Below are positions 10,181 through 21,369 of a DNA stretch of 64,000 nt, in pieces (within the stretch, counting starts at the first letter, position 1; every line of letters begins with the position of its first letter). The stretch spans positions 248,001 through 312,000 of the forward strand of contig OZ345385.1 of NCBI GenBank assembly GCA_977006965.1. Direction: 5' to 3'. The position numbers were made by a program, and so were the translations under genes. This stretch comes from Phymatolithon calcareum (taxonomy: Eukaryota; Rhodophyta; Florideophyceae; Hapalidiales). The notes beneath the pieces were generated by a model. The model saw only the letters and a program-made list of their open reading frames with translations, ran no database searches and had not been told where the DNA came from.

Positions 10181-11868
10181 AACATACCTGTCACCGCAGT
10201 CCAATCCTGGGGCGCGAGTTTCAATTCGGAAAAAAGAGCGCTGCACGCTGCAAGCACAGTTCGCATTACTTTTTCAACGGTTCCGTTTACCCACGGGGAG
10301 TATGCTACCGTGAATGAGTGTCTGATTTTGTGGATATCAGCGAGATTTTCCATCAAAACGTTCTTGAAATGCGATCCTTGATCCGATACCCAGTTGTTCA
10401 TAACAGTGAATGTGCGCATCCAGCGTGCCAGTTCTTCAGCTGCTGTGTCCGCATTTGCAGCGACGGATGGACAAAGCCATACATAAGACGACAAATCGTC
10501 CTTGATGACGAAAATGTATTTGTGCCCGGTAGTACTTGGACCCATATACAAAAAATCGAAATGTATTACTTCGTTGGGCGCATTTCCGTGTAATACCGAT
10601 GAAAGTGGGCGTGGGATCTTGGTACCGCGTTTCGATATGATGCAGTGAATGCACTTTTTCACGAACTCCTTGCAATCGTTAACAATTGAGCACCAAAAAA
10701 ACTTCTCTTTCAAAGCGCTGCTTGTTGATTCGAATCCTCTGTGTCCACCTACACCGCAATGTGCTACAGTCAGGGCCTTAAGCTGGATTTCGATTGATTC
10801 ATCCGGGATCCAAACTTGTTTGCTTAGGTAATACAGGTCCCCTTCCTTCTTTTCCGTTGTTGCCGGCCTTGATTTTTCATGTTTCTTTTGTTCCGCGATG
10901 ATCATACGTGTTGTTGGCCACACAAAATCTTCGCTGAAAGGTGATTCCACGATGTCGTTTTCCATCGATGTTTCAGAAACCCTGCGGCTCATGCCTTTCT
11001 TGCCTCTATACCCAGATAGCCATCGTGACATAATATCAGGCATAACGTTTCGCTCGCCTTCCACATGATCAATTGTGTACGAGAACGCCGATAAGTACAC
11101 GGCCCATCTTTGAACCTTGCTGATCACGTGGCCGCCAATCGTTGGTACCATTACCATCGGATGAAATGCAAATAGCAGGTTTCTATTATCAGTGTATAGG
11201 TGGATGTTTATTTCCCCTGCGAGCATGTAGTCGAGCTTCCGGAAGCACTTCAAAATGGCATAGGCTTTCTTCTCGAATGTGCTCCATCGTTCTTGTGCTC
11301 TCTTGAAAGATGAACTAAGAAATGCCAGCGGCTCATGCTTTTGCCGCATTACGTCCTTTGCCAGTTCGCTCTCATCGCATTGCGTAACCACGGCGGCCCA
11401 ATGCGCACCCGAGGCATCCGTAAATATACAGATCGCTTTGCTATAGTCTCGGTGTGATAGCTTTACCGCATTTCGGAGAGTTTCTTGCAGCGACTTGAAT
11501 GACTCTTCGTGTTCTGGTCCCCACCCGAGGCTGTCTAACGAAAATTTTTGAATCGCTTTCTTCTTGCGCAACCCCGCTTTGTCGTAAGCAGTTTCCAGAA
11601 CGCTTCGTAGCGCTTCACCTCGGTGTGCGAAATCAGGTATACTTGAAGCCATCCACTGGACGCAGTGTAAGTATTGGCATAGCTCTGCTGCATTCTTGGG
11701 CATATGTATCTCTTTGAGACCACTGAGTCTCCGGGGATCACATTGTATAACATGTTCATCAATCAGTCGGCCACACCAACGTATTTGCTTAGTGAATAGC
11801 ACAGACTTCCTTGCGCTGATTTTGAGTTGTCTCTCTTCACAAATCTTGAGACATTCTCTCAATGCCAT
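10181..11868 (-). pseudogene. pol: Gypsy RT end, RNase H and integrase
   Basis: An open frame of about 560 codons. RNase H residues: D in CIFTDASGAHW, E in STFEKKAYAIL, D in LYTDNRNLLF, D in VMPDIMSRW. Integrase: zinc site HCGVGGH with KKCIHC, and the DDE triad in IHFDFLYMG, VSDQGSHF and VNGTVEKVM. All catalytic residues that I can see are kept. It ends by frameshift into the chromodomain frame. Upstream the same frame continues through stops into the RT domain. Confidence 0.9.
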
Positions 11869-12903
11869 TAAAAGACTTGGTTCTGTTTTTGCGTGAAAAA
11901 GAAAATCGTCAAGCTAAGCCTTCAAAAATTCTCGCAGGGTCACAAAGCACGGTTCGACTCGGGATTGAAAATTCGCTCCGCTGTTCATCGCACCTTGTAA
12001 TGTCCGTAATGGCTTGAATATCCCAAATGGCGAGTGGAAACTGTGCGCATTCTGACCTTCTTAGTCCAGGGGTAGTTGCCAGTACCCACTGCAGAAGTCC
12101 ATCGTAGCAAAGAACTTGCTCCCAGCGACATCCATGAGTTCTGCATCAATATTCGGCATTGGCCATGACACAGGTACAGTCCTTGCATTCGCCGGGGTTA
12201 GATCGAACGTCATTCGATAATTCGCTGGTGGTGCTTTCGGTACCAATAGTGGTGCTGCGGCCCACGTTGCGTTTGAGTTAGGCGCAATAAACCCATACTC
12301 CTCTAGCTTGGACATATACTTGGACATGAAATCGCGTTGGTCGGCCGTGTATCGCCTCGGCTTGCATATCACTGGCGTGATGCCGGGCTTCAATACGACT
12401 CTCATCGGTTCGACCCTAGCGGGCGGGTCATTTCCAAGGCGTAATCTGAAAACATCGCGATAAGTTTCGAGCATCTCGCGTAACGTTTCCTGTCCAGATT
12501 TTGACAGTCCTTCTTCCGCTGCTTTAGTCATCATTTTTGCCCGAGCTTCGTCCATCTCCTCCTTGGTATCGGTACCCAAGTCCAACCAGTCTTCATCGCT
12601 GTCAGATCCGTCATCGTAATCATAAGCGGCCTTATCGGAATGATATAATCCATCTAACATGATTCTGGCAATAGTTCCTTCACGATACTGCTTTTCATTG
12701 ATGAGATGATTAGCTTGCAAAACACCTTCATATCGATCGCATGCTGCTTCAAGGACGCTTTTTGTGTCTAGTCCAAGTGCTTCTAGTATTGGTCGTCCAA
12801 GTAGGGGCTCTTTAACCTCTTGGTCTGCAACCTGCCACACCAATTCTCGTATTGCGAGCGTTTTTTCATGATGGATGAAGAGCTCTGTTGTAACCTTCAC
12901 CTC
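11869..12903 (-). pseudogene. pol: Gypsy reverse transcriptase with in-frame stops
   Basis: Reading in one frame, this contains the RT fingers (PPARVEPMRVVLKPG, KYMSKLEEYGFI), the palm (MTFDLTPANARTV) and motif A (FFATMDFCSGYWQLPLD), then a TAA at 12061-12063, SPFGIFKPLRTLQGAMNS and the motif-C sequence LDDFLFHA. The residue before LDD, normally Tyr or Trp, is a TAG stop (about 11915). Another TAG (about 12904) separates RT from the protease part. The copy cannot make a full polymerase. Confidence 0.9.
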
Positions 12904-13398
12904 CTAATTGCAGGAGATATAGATAGGTTTGTTCTCTGAATTGGTTGCTGCTGCCAATCCATATTTGCGTTCATTCTGGAACGTCGTTTTTTCGATTCGG
13001 GCTCCGGTTTCTATTAACGTTGCATAAAGGTCCGGAGGCATGAGATTGATATCTGAGCCCGCATCCGCGCATATCAGTCTTGATTCCACTCCCCCAAATC
13101 TTGCATTGATGAGTGTGGTATTTGTTGGATATGCGTCACTGTTTCGGCTCGACACTTTATTCGCGCCTTTCTGTTTCGTTTTCTTCTTCTTGTATTCCTC
13201 CAGTAGCCGTTTCTTCTCGCCTTCTTCGCAATCTTCGCAGTCGCGTAGGAAGTACCTTTTTCGTTTGGCCTCACATGGGGGATGAAGACATAATGGAATC
13301 CATTTCTTTGGTTTCGTGTCCACTTGGAATTCAGATTTTCGCGTCTTCTTCTGTGTTGAGTTTGTAACCTTGTGGTGCATGCCTTCTGCCTTTGGCAT
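12904..13398 (-). pseudogene. Gypsy gag C-terminal part and aspartic protease
   Basis: It starts with a Cys-rich gag tail (CLHPPCEAKRKRYFLRDCEDC) typical in layout of oomycete-type Gypsy gag, then a protease-like segment, LICADAGSDINLMPPDLY. The active-site triplet is D-A-G where D-S/T-G is usual, a substitution expected to weaken catalysis unless it is normal for this lineage. The frame ends at the TAG before RT. Confidence 0.75.
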
Positions 13399-14117
13399 AT
13401 CTCAGATTCCTTGCACAGTAAATTGATATAGGCTCTGAGGTCCTGCTTCAATCCTTGCTGATATTCGAGGTGCCTTTCCATTACCTTCTTCAAATGTGTT
13501 GGAAAAACCTTATTCTGCATTAGGGCTATGGTTTTCTTCGGATTGTTTTGCTTGAAGTTCGGGTACCCAGCTTCTTCTAATCTTGAGAAGAAATCTGTAG
13601 CAAACTCCAGAATCCTCGCCTTTGCTTGTACGACGTGCATTGGCATTCGAAGGCCGTGTAGAGCCTTTTCTATGATTTCTTGGTGTACCTGGTCGTCTTC
13701 ATTTTTGCATCAAACCTTCAATAAACTTTTGAATATCGTTCGAATTCAGAGCTTCAGCTGTCTTAGCTCTTGATATGTCATTGAACTTCCTAAGGAAGAA
13801 CATAGACTCGAGAAGACTCCTGTCGATAGACACCTTGTAAGATGCCACCGTCATCGCCGGGAATTCCTTCTTCTTCTCGTTGACCTCATCTTCGTACCGC
13901 TTCCTCTCCTTCAAAAACCTGTCACAACTCTTGGGTCGAGACTCCGCAAAATCGGGTGGCTCACGGGTTGGAAAAGCGCGGCGGTTGGTTGCCGATCGGT
14001 AGGTTGCGCCGACGAAATACTTCCGCTTCCCATGGTTCGATGGTCATCCATTTCTTGAACAATCTTCGTCTTAACACTCAAAACATTCTCCTGCAGGAAA
14101 GAAATTTCTGTAATCAC
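13399..14117 (-). pseudogene. gag: Gypsy gag, broken by frameshifts
   Basis: Three overlapping minus-strand frames together give one gag-like protein: ITEISFLQENVLSVK (14117 down, starting inside the LTR edge), FLKERKRYEDEVNEKKKE and SIDRSLLESMFFLRKF (13914-13699), and RILEFATDFFSRLEEAGY with THLKKVMERHLEYQQGLK (13646-13400). Frame changes fall near 13915, 13705 and 13395. No tRNA-like TGG primer-binding site follows the 5-prime LTR. The bases there (gaaatttctttcctgc) are already within the gag frame. Confidence 0.75.
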
Positions 14118-14297
14118 TGGGAGTGAAAAGAGGAGGTAGGGTTTATCTTGAAATGGGTGATTATCACTGTGATGCGATGATGAGGTGCCCAGTCTAAGGT
14201 GCGATCAGGATCGCCGCTTCAAATGGGCAGGGGCGCTATGATATCACAGAGAATGTAATTGTTCCTAATTACTCTCGTGCAGCATTGCGTGTCTACA
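14109..14297 (-). repeat. Gypsy 5-prime LTR
   Basis: 189 bp, TG...CA, same length as the 3-prime LTR. As the upstream copy on the coding strand it would carry the promoter, though I see no clear TATA box. Confidence 0.93.
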
Positions 14298-14301
14298 AAA
14301 A

Positions 14302-15101
14302 GTAGTCATCATGACCTCTGCAGTCATCCATTGCTGAGGGGTAAATTGGCGTCCGACACTGCTCTCGGATGCAAATGTACGCTCTGGCGCAACTGAATGT
14401 CGACCAGTAATGAACATGTCAAATGCTGTCGATGACGTGCTCTCTCGGCACATTACAAAACCTTCACTGTGCCATGTGCTGCTAACACTTTGCATGCTCA
14501 CCGGATAATAACAGCCCGATAACAACTTATGAATTTGCCAGAAAGAAGAAGAGCCAGGGAAATACTTCTTCGGCCTGGTAGATTTCCAGAAACCGCTCTC
14601 AGCGCCGAACTCAACTCTTGCGGTGAGGACGAGTAATTCGAAAAACTTAACAGCCTCTGTCACTGTAGTCTCTTTTCGCCCCTTTATTCTCAGCTTAGCG
14701 GACGTCAAAACAGCGAGTTTTCGAAGGTAACTTTTGAGAAAAATCGTCACCACGCAATCGTACTTCGAATGAAGTCCAATACCACAAATCTCGGATAAGA
14801 AGTCTAAGTTTAGAATGAGAAGTGTCCACAACTGAGAAAAAATCGTCCTTAAAACGGACATAGAACGTCCACTTGTACCTTGACACCAAATGAGTGCACT
14901 TATGCGGCTCGCGGTCGGCCGTGATGACATCAAGTTCCCGTTCTGATGTTTGCTCTCAAGGGCCCTATAAGACTTAGGCGAGAGTGCTCGGAAGAGGGCT
15001 TTTAGAGCTTCTGAATGTTTTATCGAAGCTTTTTTGCCCTTCTGAGGAGCATGATCGCCACTGTAGACGATGAACAGGCATTTCGCGAAGAAGATTGGCA
15101 A
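14302..15101 (-). pseudogene. piggyBac-like transposase remnant (T1-A)
   Basis: The frame includes VKFFELLVLTARVEFGAES followed by FWKSTRPKKYFPGSSSF, which matches the N-terminal block of stramenopile piggyBac-type transposases (FF-x-L-hhh-R-h-EFG, then KY-x-P-x-FG). The later part (SEGFVMCRESTSST, RHSVAPERTF) aligns with T1-B. The central segment carrying the catalytic Asp block, present in T1-B as ILCVDSY, is deleted here, so this copy is defective. The last codons before 14302 run into the Gypsy LTR. Confidence 0.65.
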
Positions 15102-15662
15102 GGATGAGTACTGTAAGCAGGCCAGAGCTTTACCGCGCTTTGCCCGTGTTGGCTCGGTTTAAGCTGCTCAGCGTCTGCAATGTCATAGGCAGCGTTCTCT
15201 CCCTTGACGATGGCAACTTGGACAATCTTAATCTTTGTCTTCTTCAAAGGATGAAATCAAAACTCATTTCAGGCGATTTGACATGCTCGAGCGACCATTG
15301 ATTTTTTCGCCGCGTACATTCTGAATCATCCTACTCACCTTCTTTGACTTCGAAATGTCTCCGTATAGTCGGGAGCACTCTGCAAGACGGATTACCGATG
15401 ATTCCTTGGTATGTACTGATGTAAAGACTGCACGCGGCCTGTGTTTTTCTCCTGAAATTGCAAGTCTTCTTCTGAGTGACCAACATAGTTCCGTTGCTAG
15501 CGCCGAACGAAGCGAATTTAATGTAGTAGTGTGGTTACTCCTCGCACAGAGGATGAGCCAGGCTTTACATGGCGTGAGCTAGCTGCTTCGAATTTGCTTT
15601 ATGGATTTTTTCGAGCTTTCAAATCGCCCCTCAATTGAGGGTGTTCGTAAAATAGATACTAG

Positions 15663-16025
15663 AGGGAGCAGCATTGAGTATTTTCAGCTGGTAGAAATCT
15701 GAATGCTTTCTAACGTTATAGCTTTCATCATCATTTGTGGAAGGGTTGAGAACAGCTTTTCTCCGTTTTCACTTTTTGCGGTATCTTGAGGCGCAACCAA
15801 TTCACGGGCACGCTTTGGATGCGGTTAATGACAAGATCTAGCAATAATTTGAGCCTAAATTAGATCGAAAAACCGGCAACGAAAAAAAGACAAGCTTCTT
15901 TAACACGTGCTTTACAGCCACTAACCTGCGCTCACAAAGGGCGCACTCCGCAGCAATCATCGGGGCTTCATCAATCCAGAACACCCGCTCTGTGCGTGAT
16001 AAAACCCTGCATGTCGCATATGATT
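15663..16025. other. No recognisable feature
   Basis: Flank to the right of T1-A. No coding frame or repeat that I can support. Confidence 0.35.
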
Positions 16026-16720
16026 TCAATTCGGCTGCGTCCCTCTCTCTACACGCCTCGTCCCATATGCTCTCTTCCTCGTCGACGACTCGTTCTGCGG
16101 TGCGCGTCGTCTCCGTTCGCGCATCGCCAAATGCCGCTTTAGATTGGCGCGTTTATAATTATTACACTGCGCCTTTGGGACGTAAACACTCCGACAATGC
16201 CAGCAAAGCCATCGCGGATCCGGTGCTTGATCCACAAGATCGATTCTCTCCCATCCGTACCGAATGAAACACAATTCACAAATGACTTTCCGACACAGCC
16301 TTTTCGCTAATCGTCCGCAAATGGCCACGCGAATATTCCCCGATTTCCGCCCACACACATGACAGAATCGACTCGGTGCGTCGGTCTTATACCGCTTCAG
16401 ACGTTGCGCGTCCCGCGCCGGTAGGACGCACGGGGCGGAGAGCGCGTTCCAGACGGCGTGGCAACCGTTTCCGATGTCGATGCAGAAGACGATCGGTGCG
16501 GAGAGGGCGTCGTGGAGGAAATGTCCCAGCCGAGATGGTCCGCGTCCGTCATGACGGCCGCGGCTATCTCGTTGCATGGCGGATCTTTGGACACTACGTG
16601 CATCATACTGCTGTGTTGGTTGCCCGCCGCGCAGTTGCGCCAGAAAGTGCAATACGGTCGTTGTCCCGGTTGCCCTGGTCGCGGGCCGGAGGGCGATGGG
16701 AAGAAGGCGGGCGGCGCCAT
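16026..16720 (-). pseudogene. zf-4CXXC_R1 / CDCA7-like zinc-finger gene, frameshifted
   Basis: GC-rich island unlike its surroundings. From ATG (16720-16718, context agcacATGG) a Ser/Pro-rich N-terminus (MAPPAFFPSPSGPRPGQ) is open for 107 codons. The downstream domain lies in another frame: CHVCGRKSG, CRKVICELC, IRYGWERIDL, DPRWLCWHC, then QCNNYKRANLKRH. The spacing of CxxC pairs, the RYG block and W-x-C-x2-C fit the zf-4CXXC_R1 domain of CDCA7-type chromatin proteins. A 1-nt shift or a tiny intron near 16405 is needed to join the parts. It is probably a host gene, possibly recently broken, or intact if an intron is real. Spacing after the last CxxC is unusual for CDCA7. Confidence 0.5.
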
Positions 16721-16763
16721 GTGCTGTAAGATGGATCTGTATGTAAATTATGTAACAACACAA

Positions 16764-17297
16764 ACACGGTTTGCATTGCTAACCCCTGTGGGCCGCTTTC
16801 TTTGTTGTTGGCTCGTTTTTGTATGATTCATAAAAGGCCCATAATATGAGCGAAACGCTTTGCTACAGTACTGTAAAGCACATTCCTTCCCTAGTAGCAA
16901 CGATGAAAACAGTTCCCATCCATTGCCTAGACAGAATTCCAATTCAACGAGTACCGAGAAAGACCTCTTCTCTTTCGTTTCTTGTGTGTGTTGAAAACCG
17001 CGTTTTTAAAATTTCGCTTGTGGGGAATCTACACAAATCCTCCTTTTCGTGATGACATGAAGAAGAATTGCAAGAGCATTTTCAGCTGGGCAAGGGGGAA
17101 GATGGTAGAGAGTATTCAGAAAAGTGACCTGTATTTAGAAGATACAAGAGGACTGTAGACTATCATATGGTCGTGAATAGCTCCCCCTTAGACATCGAGT
17201 TCTCAGATGCGCACTTTCCAGTGCAACCTTAACTATTCTCAAGAGTTAGCCACAACGATCTAGATCGACACAGCGTTCTGGAACGATTTGTTGCATC
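16764..17297. other. No recognisable feature
   Basis: AT-richer sequence upstream of the zinc-finger gene. It could include that gene's promoter, but I see no clear element. Confidence 0.3.
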
Positions 17298-17960
17298 TTG
17301 CCTGAAGTCAAGAAGGCTGGAGGAGTGCTCCGCTCTTCAACTTGTTTCATATCAAGAATACTGCACGGGTCGCGTAACTTACCGTATTGTTTTTCTCTCG
17401 ATCACACATCGGTGCATGCTTCTTTTCAATTTGAACGGCAACTTCAACAACACAGTAGACTTCGACGCGCAAGATGCGACTATCAGAGACGAGCAAAAGA
17501 TGATTGGCATAAGGCGTCTTCGAACAAGCTGTATGAGCATCTGCGTTCTGCTCTTGAAAATATTACATCTCTTCAGCTGGCCCATTTTTCAAAGCTCATG
17601 GAAGAGAGTATCGAGATTCTGTTTCCGGGGAAGGTAACGCACCCATCCATTTCGAACGCAAACACGTAAACATTGATAATCTCGTGTACCAGCTTGGCAC
17701 CGACACTTTGGAGGACTATGGAACGTTGTTACACAATCTCCCGATATAGTCGTCTTTCCTTTGTCAGAGCAGTCCGAACGATGCATTTCTTCAGACAAGC
17801 GTTCATGTGCAAAATTATCTCGCCTTGGAATCTTGGAACAGGCTTGACGCGTATATGGAAGAATGCGAGACAACATGTCAGGCTGAAGAATCCGAGTTCA
17901 CATAAACAATGTTTCAGAATCAGAACGAACTTGAACTGAGGCGACTACGATGTGAAGTAG
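17298..17960 (+). pseudogene. Degraded coding sequence, unrecognised
   Basis: Plus-strand frames look protein-like: FQFERQLQQHSRLRRARCD and LRSALENITSLQLAHFSKLM up to about 17668. A +1 shift follows, then HVNIDNLVYQLGTDTLEDYG, a TAG, and LALESWNRLDAYMEECETTC. No domain is recognised. The charged, amphipathic text suggests a helical protein. Confidence 0.35.
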
Positions 17961-18164
17961 CGAATCCAAGTGAGTACAGTCGGATCTCCTGTCACACCCT
18001 CACTTCATTGGATGTGTGACAGACACTGTGAGAAGTATATTGGCGTCCTCGGTTGCTGAGAATGAGGCTGAAGGAGGCGGATAGAAAGTGAATATTGCAC
18101 CCATGGGTATGACATCGACAGCTGGCCATAAAATATGCAAGCGGAAGATTCCCTCACGTGAGCA

Positions 18165-18407
18165 CGCTGCGCAGGAAACTAGCAAAATATGATCTGGACC
18201 CTGAAGAAATGCTAATAATGGAGAAGGCACTAGACTCCCTACTATTCTACAGTGTGACCATAATTGATAATATGGAGCATGAAGAGTGCCTGTATTAGGG
18301 ACCAGGCGACAACGTAGAAGGAACAAGTATCGAATAGCCGCTCCTGGACAATATTAGGAGTGTAATTGAAGGCTTTAAATAAACAATTAATAAGTTGCAA
18401 AAAAACA
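18165..18407 (+). mobile_element. LINE-F 3-prime fragment
   Basis: Encodes PEEMLIMEKALDSLLFYSVT and continues to a stop at about 18298, then a 3-prime UTR ending gctttaaataaac and an A-run. It matches the minus-strand LINE-F copy at 61.6-62.06 kb (TEKALDSILLYNVTIID). 5-prime truncated. Confidence 0.68.
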
Positions 18408-18639
18408 GTGGTTATAAAAGTTCAAGTGCAGTAAACAGCTCTGCTCTGCATTTTCGTACAAGCAAATCATATATTTGAGCGAAGAGAAAATGCGAAGTTT
18501 TTATATTCGGCTTGTTTGGGAAGGTCAAACGCATTTGCAATGGGTGTTCGAAGAATAGGTTTGCCGTAAAACCGGAAATATCCGTCAGTCGCAACTCCTC
18601 ATCATGTTTTTCATATTTGCATTTCCCGCTTTGAGAGTG

Positions 18640-19300
18640 GAAACATAAGAGGTCGAAGGAACATTCTCTGGCTCACACCGTGGCCAACATACAATCGAAT
18701 TTGAAGATGGCATCACAGTGAAGCCAGTTTTAGGTCCCCAACAACCCAGTATATATCTCACATGTGATCAGGAATCTGAAACAGTGTCAGTAATTTTGTT
18801 TTCAAGTCTCAAGAATGTAAAGATGCCTTCATAGTGAGGCTTGCTGCCTAAAAGTATTGACGATGCACACGACTGTCGTCCGACAATTAGCTGCTTGGAA
18901 CAGAAGCGAATCACTCTGACATTTGTTCTCCTGTCGAATACATCCCTCCAGAAACAGTTGGGGAAGACTACCGAATAAGATATTGGTGTCGGTGGCCACA
19001 ATTTAGACCACAGATTTTCCATTCTGAGATACGGACTTTGGTGGAGGGTGAATACGATTTGTGCTATTCCGCAGATATCGCGCGAAAGTATACTGAGCTC
19101 ATCAGAGCTGTGAACACGGCAATGGACATTCACTTCCAACAGAGCATAAATGTGGCATCAATCAATTTACACAGACGGACATCGTGGTGTTGAAGAAGGC
19201 CGTACAGCACGGATGACGCCCTCAGACTATTTGGAGGTTGCATTGCGGAACATGGCCACCGAGATGGGCTGAAAGAAGCATTTAGTATTATCATGAGTCA
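18640..19300 (+). pseudogene. Degraded coding sequence, unrecognised
   Basis: A plus-strand frame reads HTIEFEDGITVKPVLGPQQP, then VSVILFSSLKNVKMPS and two stops. Shifted frames then give KSIDDAHDCRPTISCLEQK and MTPSDYLEVALRNMATEMG. I recognise no family. Confidence 0.28.
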
Positions 19301-19499
19301 AAGCCCCGGGTGCGAAAAGCAAGTGGCTGGCTTGCAACGGCATATGGATGTTCGATTCAAGACATTTGATTCTCGATCGAACGAAGCCAAATCTACAAAC
19401 AGAATAGACCTATCGACGAGATCGAAACGAATCGTGCCGTGTCCGAGATATGATAGCGATTGAAGCCCTTGTTGGAGCCAGAGAAGTAATGACTGCAAA

Positions 19500-19860
19500 A
19501 TACTGTATGGTATGTATGCTGTCGAGGGCTACAGTAGTGCTACTGTAGCAGCATGCATGCAGCTGTTGGTCTATCGATGAAAAAGAATGCTATAGACTAC
19601 TGTAAAGATTGCATGCACTGCGGGCGGGCGGGTGAATTGGAATTCAACCGGGCTGCTGTACTGCCATTAGCAGGACAGCAGACCCATTGATGATCAGCTG
19701 CAGACGCATGCGTCCAGCGCAGAGCAGTTGCCATACAATGTATACATATCATACTGAATGCGTGTACTGTACAGCAGTACAGCAGGTAATGTACTGAACA
19801 GTACTGTAGGATTATTTTGAATTCCGACCCCAATTAGATTTAAATTGGATCGGGGCGGGG
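19500..19860. repeat. Palindrome-rich TACTGTA / GCATGC region
   Basis: Many short inverted repeats are packed here, for example ggctacagtag tgc tactgtagc (19528-19553), gcatgcatgcagc and a run of overlapping gtactgtacagcagtac words. Non-coding. It may be a degraded foldback element. Confidence 0.45.
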
Positions 19861-21369
19861 ATTGAATCTCTTACAAATTACCGACGAAGGATGATTTTGA
19901 GAGAATGTTATGATTGCACTTGGCTTCGCCATTCATGAAAAGCCATGTGTTCCAACATATTAGACATTAAGTGACAAACTGGAGTAGATGGGGTCTTTCA
20001 TGGCGTCGCAGTGGGCTATAATAGTGAGTACATGGCAAATTTAATGTGAATTCTTTCTGAAAAGGGGTCTAGGGAGGGGTCTTTTCTTTCTATAATTTCA
20101 TTACTGTTTTCTGCTCGAGCCTAGAGCGAAGATATTTTGGCAAGCATTGACAGTCAATGATATATTTCAGAATACCGGGAATACCGGTAAATGAAAAGAG
20201 CCGAAAGATGTGCAATGCGCTATTCAAAGGATGTTCTATTTGGATCGTTCAGGGGAACTTCTTCCTTCTCCGACGAAACTTCCCCACTCTGGTGCTACAA
20301 ACGACTTATCTTATATTTTGTCTCATGCGCCCAGTTTAAACCTTACAATAACAAGGGGGCTCAAGAGATATTTAGCTCATTGCTTTCACTTGTCCTTGAT
20401 CGGTACATATTCTGCCCGTGTGGAGCTCTTATTCTTTTCATTCTTTTATAGCAGGTTTCGGAGTTGTCCTAGAACAACTCCCATCCGTATGGCTGCAGTA
20501 GACTTTAACAGATACGAGTGGTATTTGATGTCACAACAGCTCAAATCCGCACAAAGTGCAAAGATTCGGGAAGCTTAACATCTAAATCTCTACGCAGCCA
20601 ATCCTCAGCCGCCGTCCTTCAAAGGGATGAACCGGGTTAGAAACCATTTTGAATGCTCACGGTTGCTGGGGCTCTTCAATACGTGGTTGTACTTGTTCAG
20701 TAGTAGTGAATCATTTCCACAATATGTGCCGTGGGATTTTCATGTCACCAAAGAAGCACATGGCAAAACGATCAAATGTAGGGAACAAGAGTGTCAATGT
20801 AGTACTAGAAATTACGCCATTCCGCTTGCTTAACGGTGGATCATCACTCAGTTTCTAGCATGGAAGGCTTTTCTCCACATAATGATCCTGTTTCGTATTA
20901 GGACGTTTCTGGACTTGCTGCTCTGGCCGAAAGCGTATACGAACTTCATCGCGATGGTCAATGGCAAAATTCATGGAGGACGTAAATTATTAAATGGTAC
21001 AATGAATCAGATTTTCTTGAAATTAGTGCGTGTGAAACATTGTGGGACACGAAATGGAAATCCGAGGAACATCAAATAGGAAAGTCATCAAAGTCAATTG
21101 TTACAACGCAAATACTTATGCAGAGGGAGAACTTCACTTCAAATTATCCGTACATATCTATCACGTCGTGAATAAAGGAAAGGGTTTGTCTGAACTAAAA
21201 TCCTTTGGAACCGATATCAAATAATAGAGTCCACTTGGAGGCAAACTTTGGCAGGTTCTTGTTCTCGCGCTAGAAGACAATGGCACGTTTCTCACGTCAA
21301 GGGGACTAAAAGACACACACGCCACATTTTGGAAGCGAGAGTGCCTTGTATGATGATATCATATGGACG
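19861..21369. other. No named feature; coding-like pieces on plus strand
   Basis: Segments such as LAALAESVYELHRDGQWQN (20910-20966) followed by DFLEISACETLWDTKWKSEE look like degraded protein that may run into the LINE RT remnant at 21.37 kb. No domain can be assigned. Confidence 0.28.

Larger units (their letters stand above)
9194..14297 (-). mobile_element. Complete Ty3/Gypsy LTR retrotransposon with chromodomain
   Basis: The element has 189-bp LTRs (9194-9382 and 14109-14297) starting TG and ending CA, and 4-bp TSD AAAA at 9190-9193 and 14298-14301. The homologous T1-B sequence at 37.97 kb shows the uninterrupted target (cagcaaaagtagtc), which confirms the duplication. The minus-strand order is gag, protease, RT, RNase H, integrase, chromodomain, as in Ty3/Gypsy chromoviruses. 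The LTRs differ at 4 of 189 positions (about 2 percent). The coding sequence carries stops and frameshifts, so this copy is inactive. Confidence 0.93.
8937..15662 (-). mobile_element. T1-A: piggyBac-like DNA transposon, interrupted by Gypsy
   Basis: The ends are 17-bp perfect inverted repeats, ctagtatctattttacg, at 8937-8953 and 15646-15662. Just inside each is a palindrome: tccctcaattgaggga at 8961-8976 and ccctcaattgaggg at 15628-15641. Without the 5.1-kb Gypsy insertion the element is about 1.6 kb. The minus-strand coding remnant (15101-14302) matches piggyBac-type (DDE_Tnp_1_7) transposase, and related copies lie at 37.7 kb (T1-B) and 49.0 kb (T1-C). All five T1 ends seen here carry CTAG at the boundary, so CTAG may be a palindromic 4-bp target duplication in place of piggyBac TTAA. 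It could also simply be part of the TIR. Confidence 0.72.

Noticed and set aside
16376-16826. Plus-strand frames of 117-122 codons
   Set aside because: They are antisense to the zinc-finger gene and rich in Arg from GC-rich codons.
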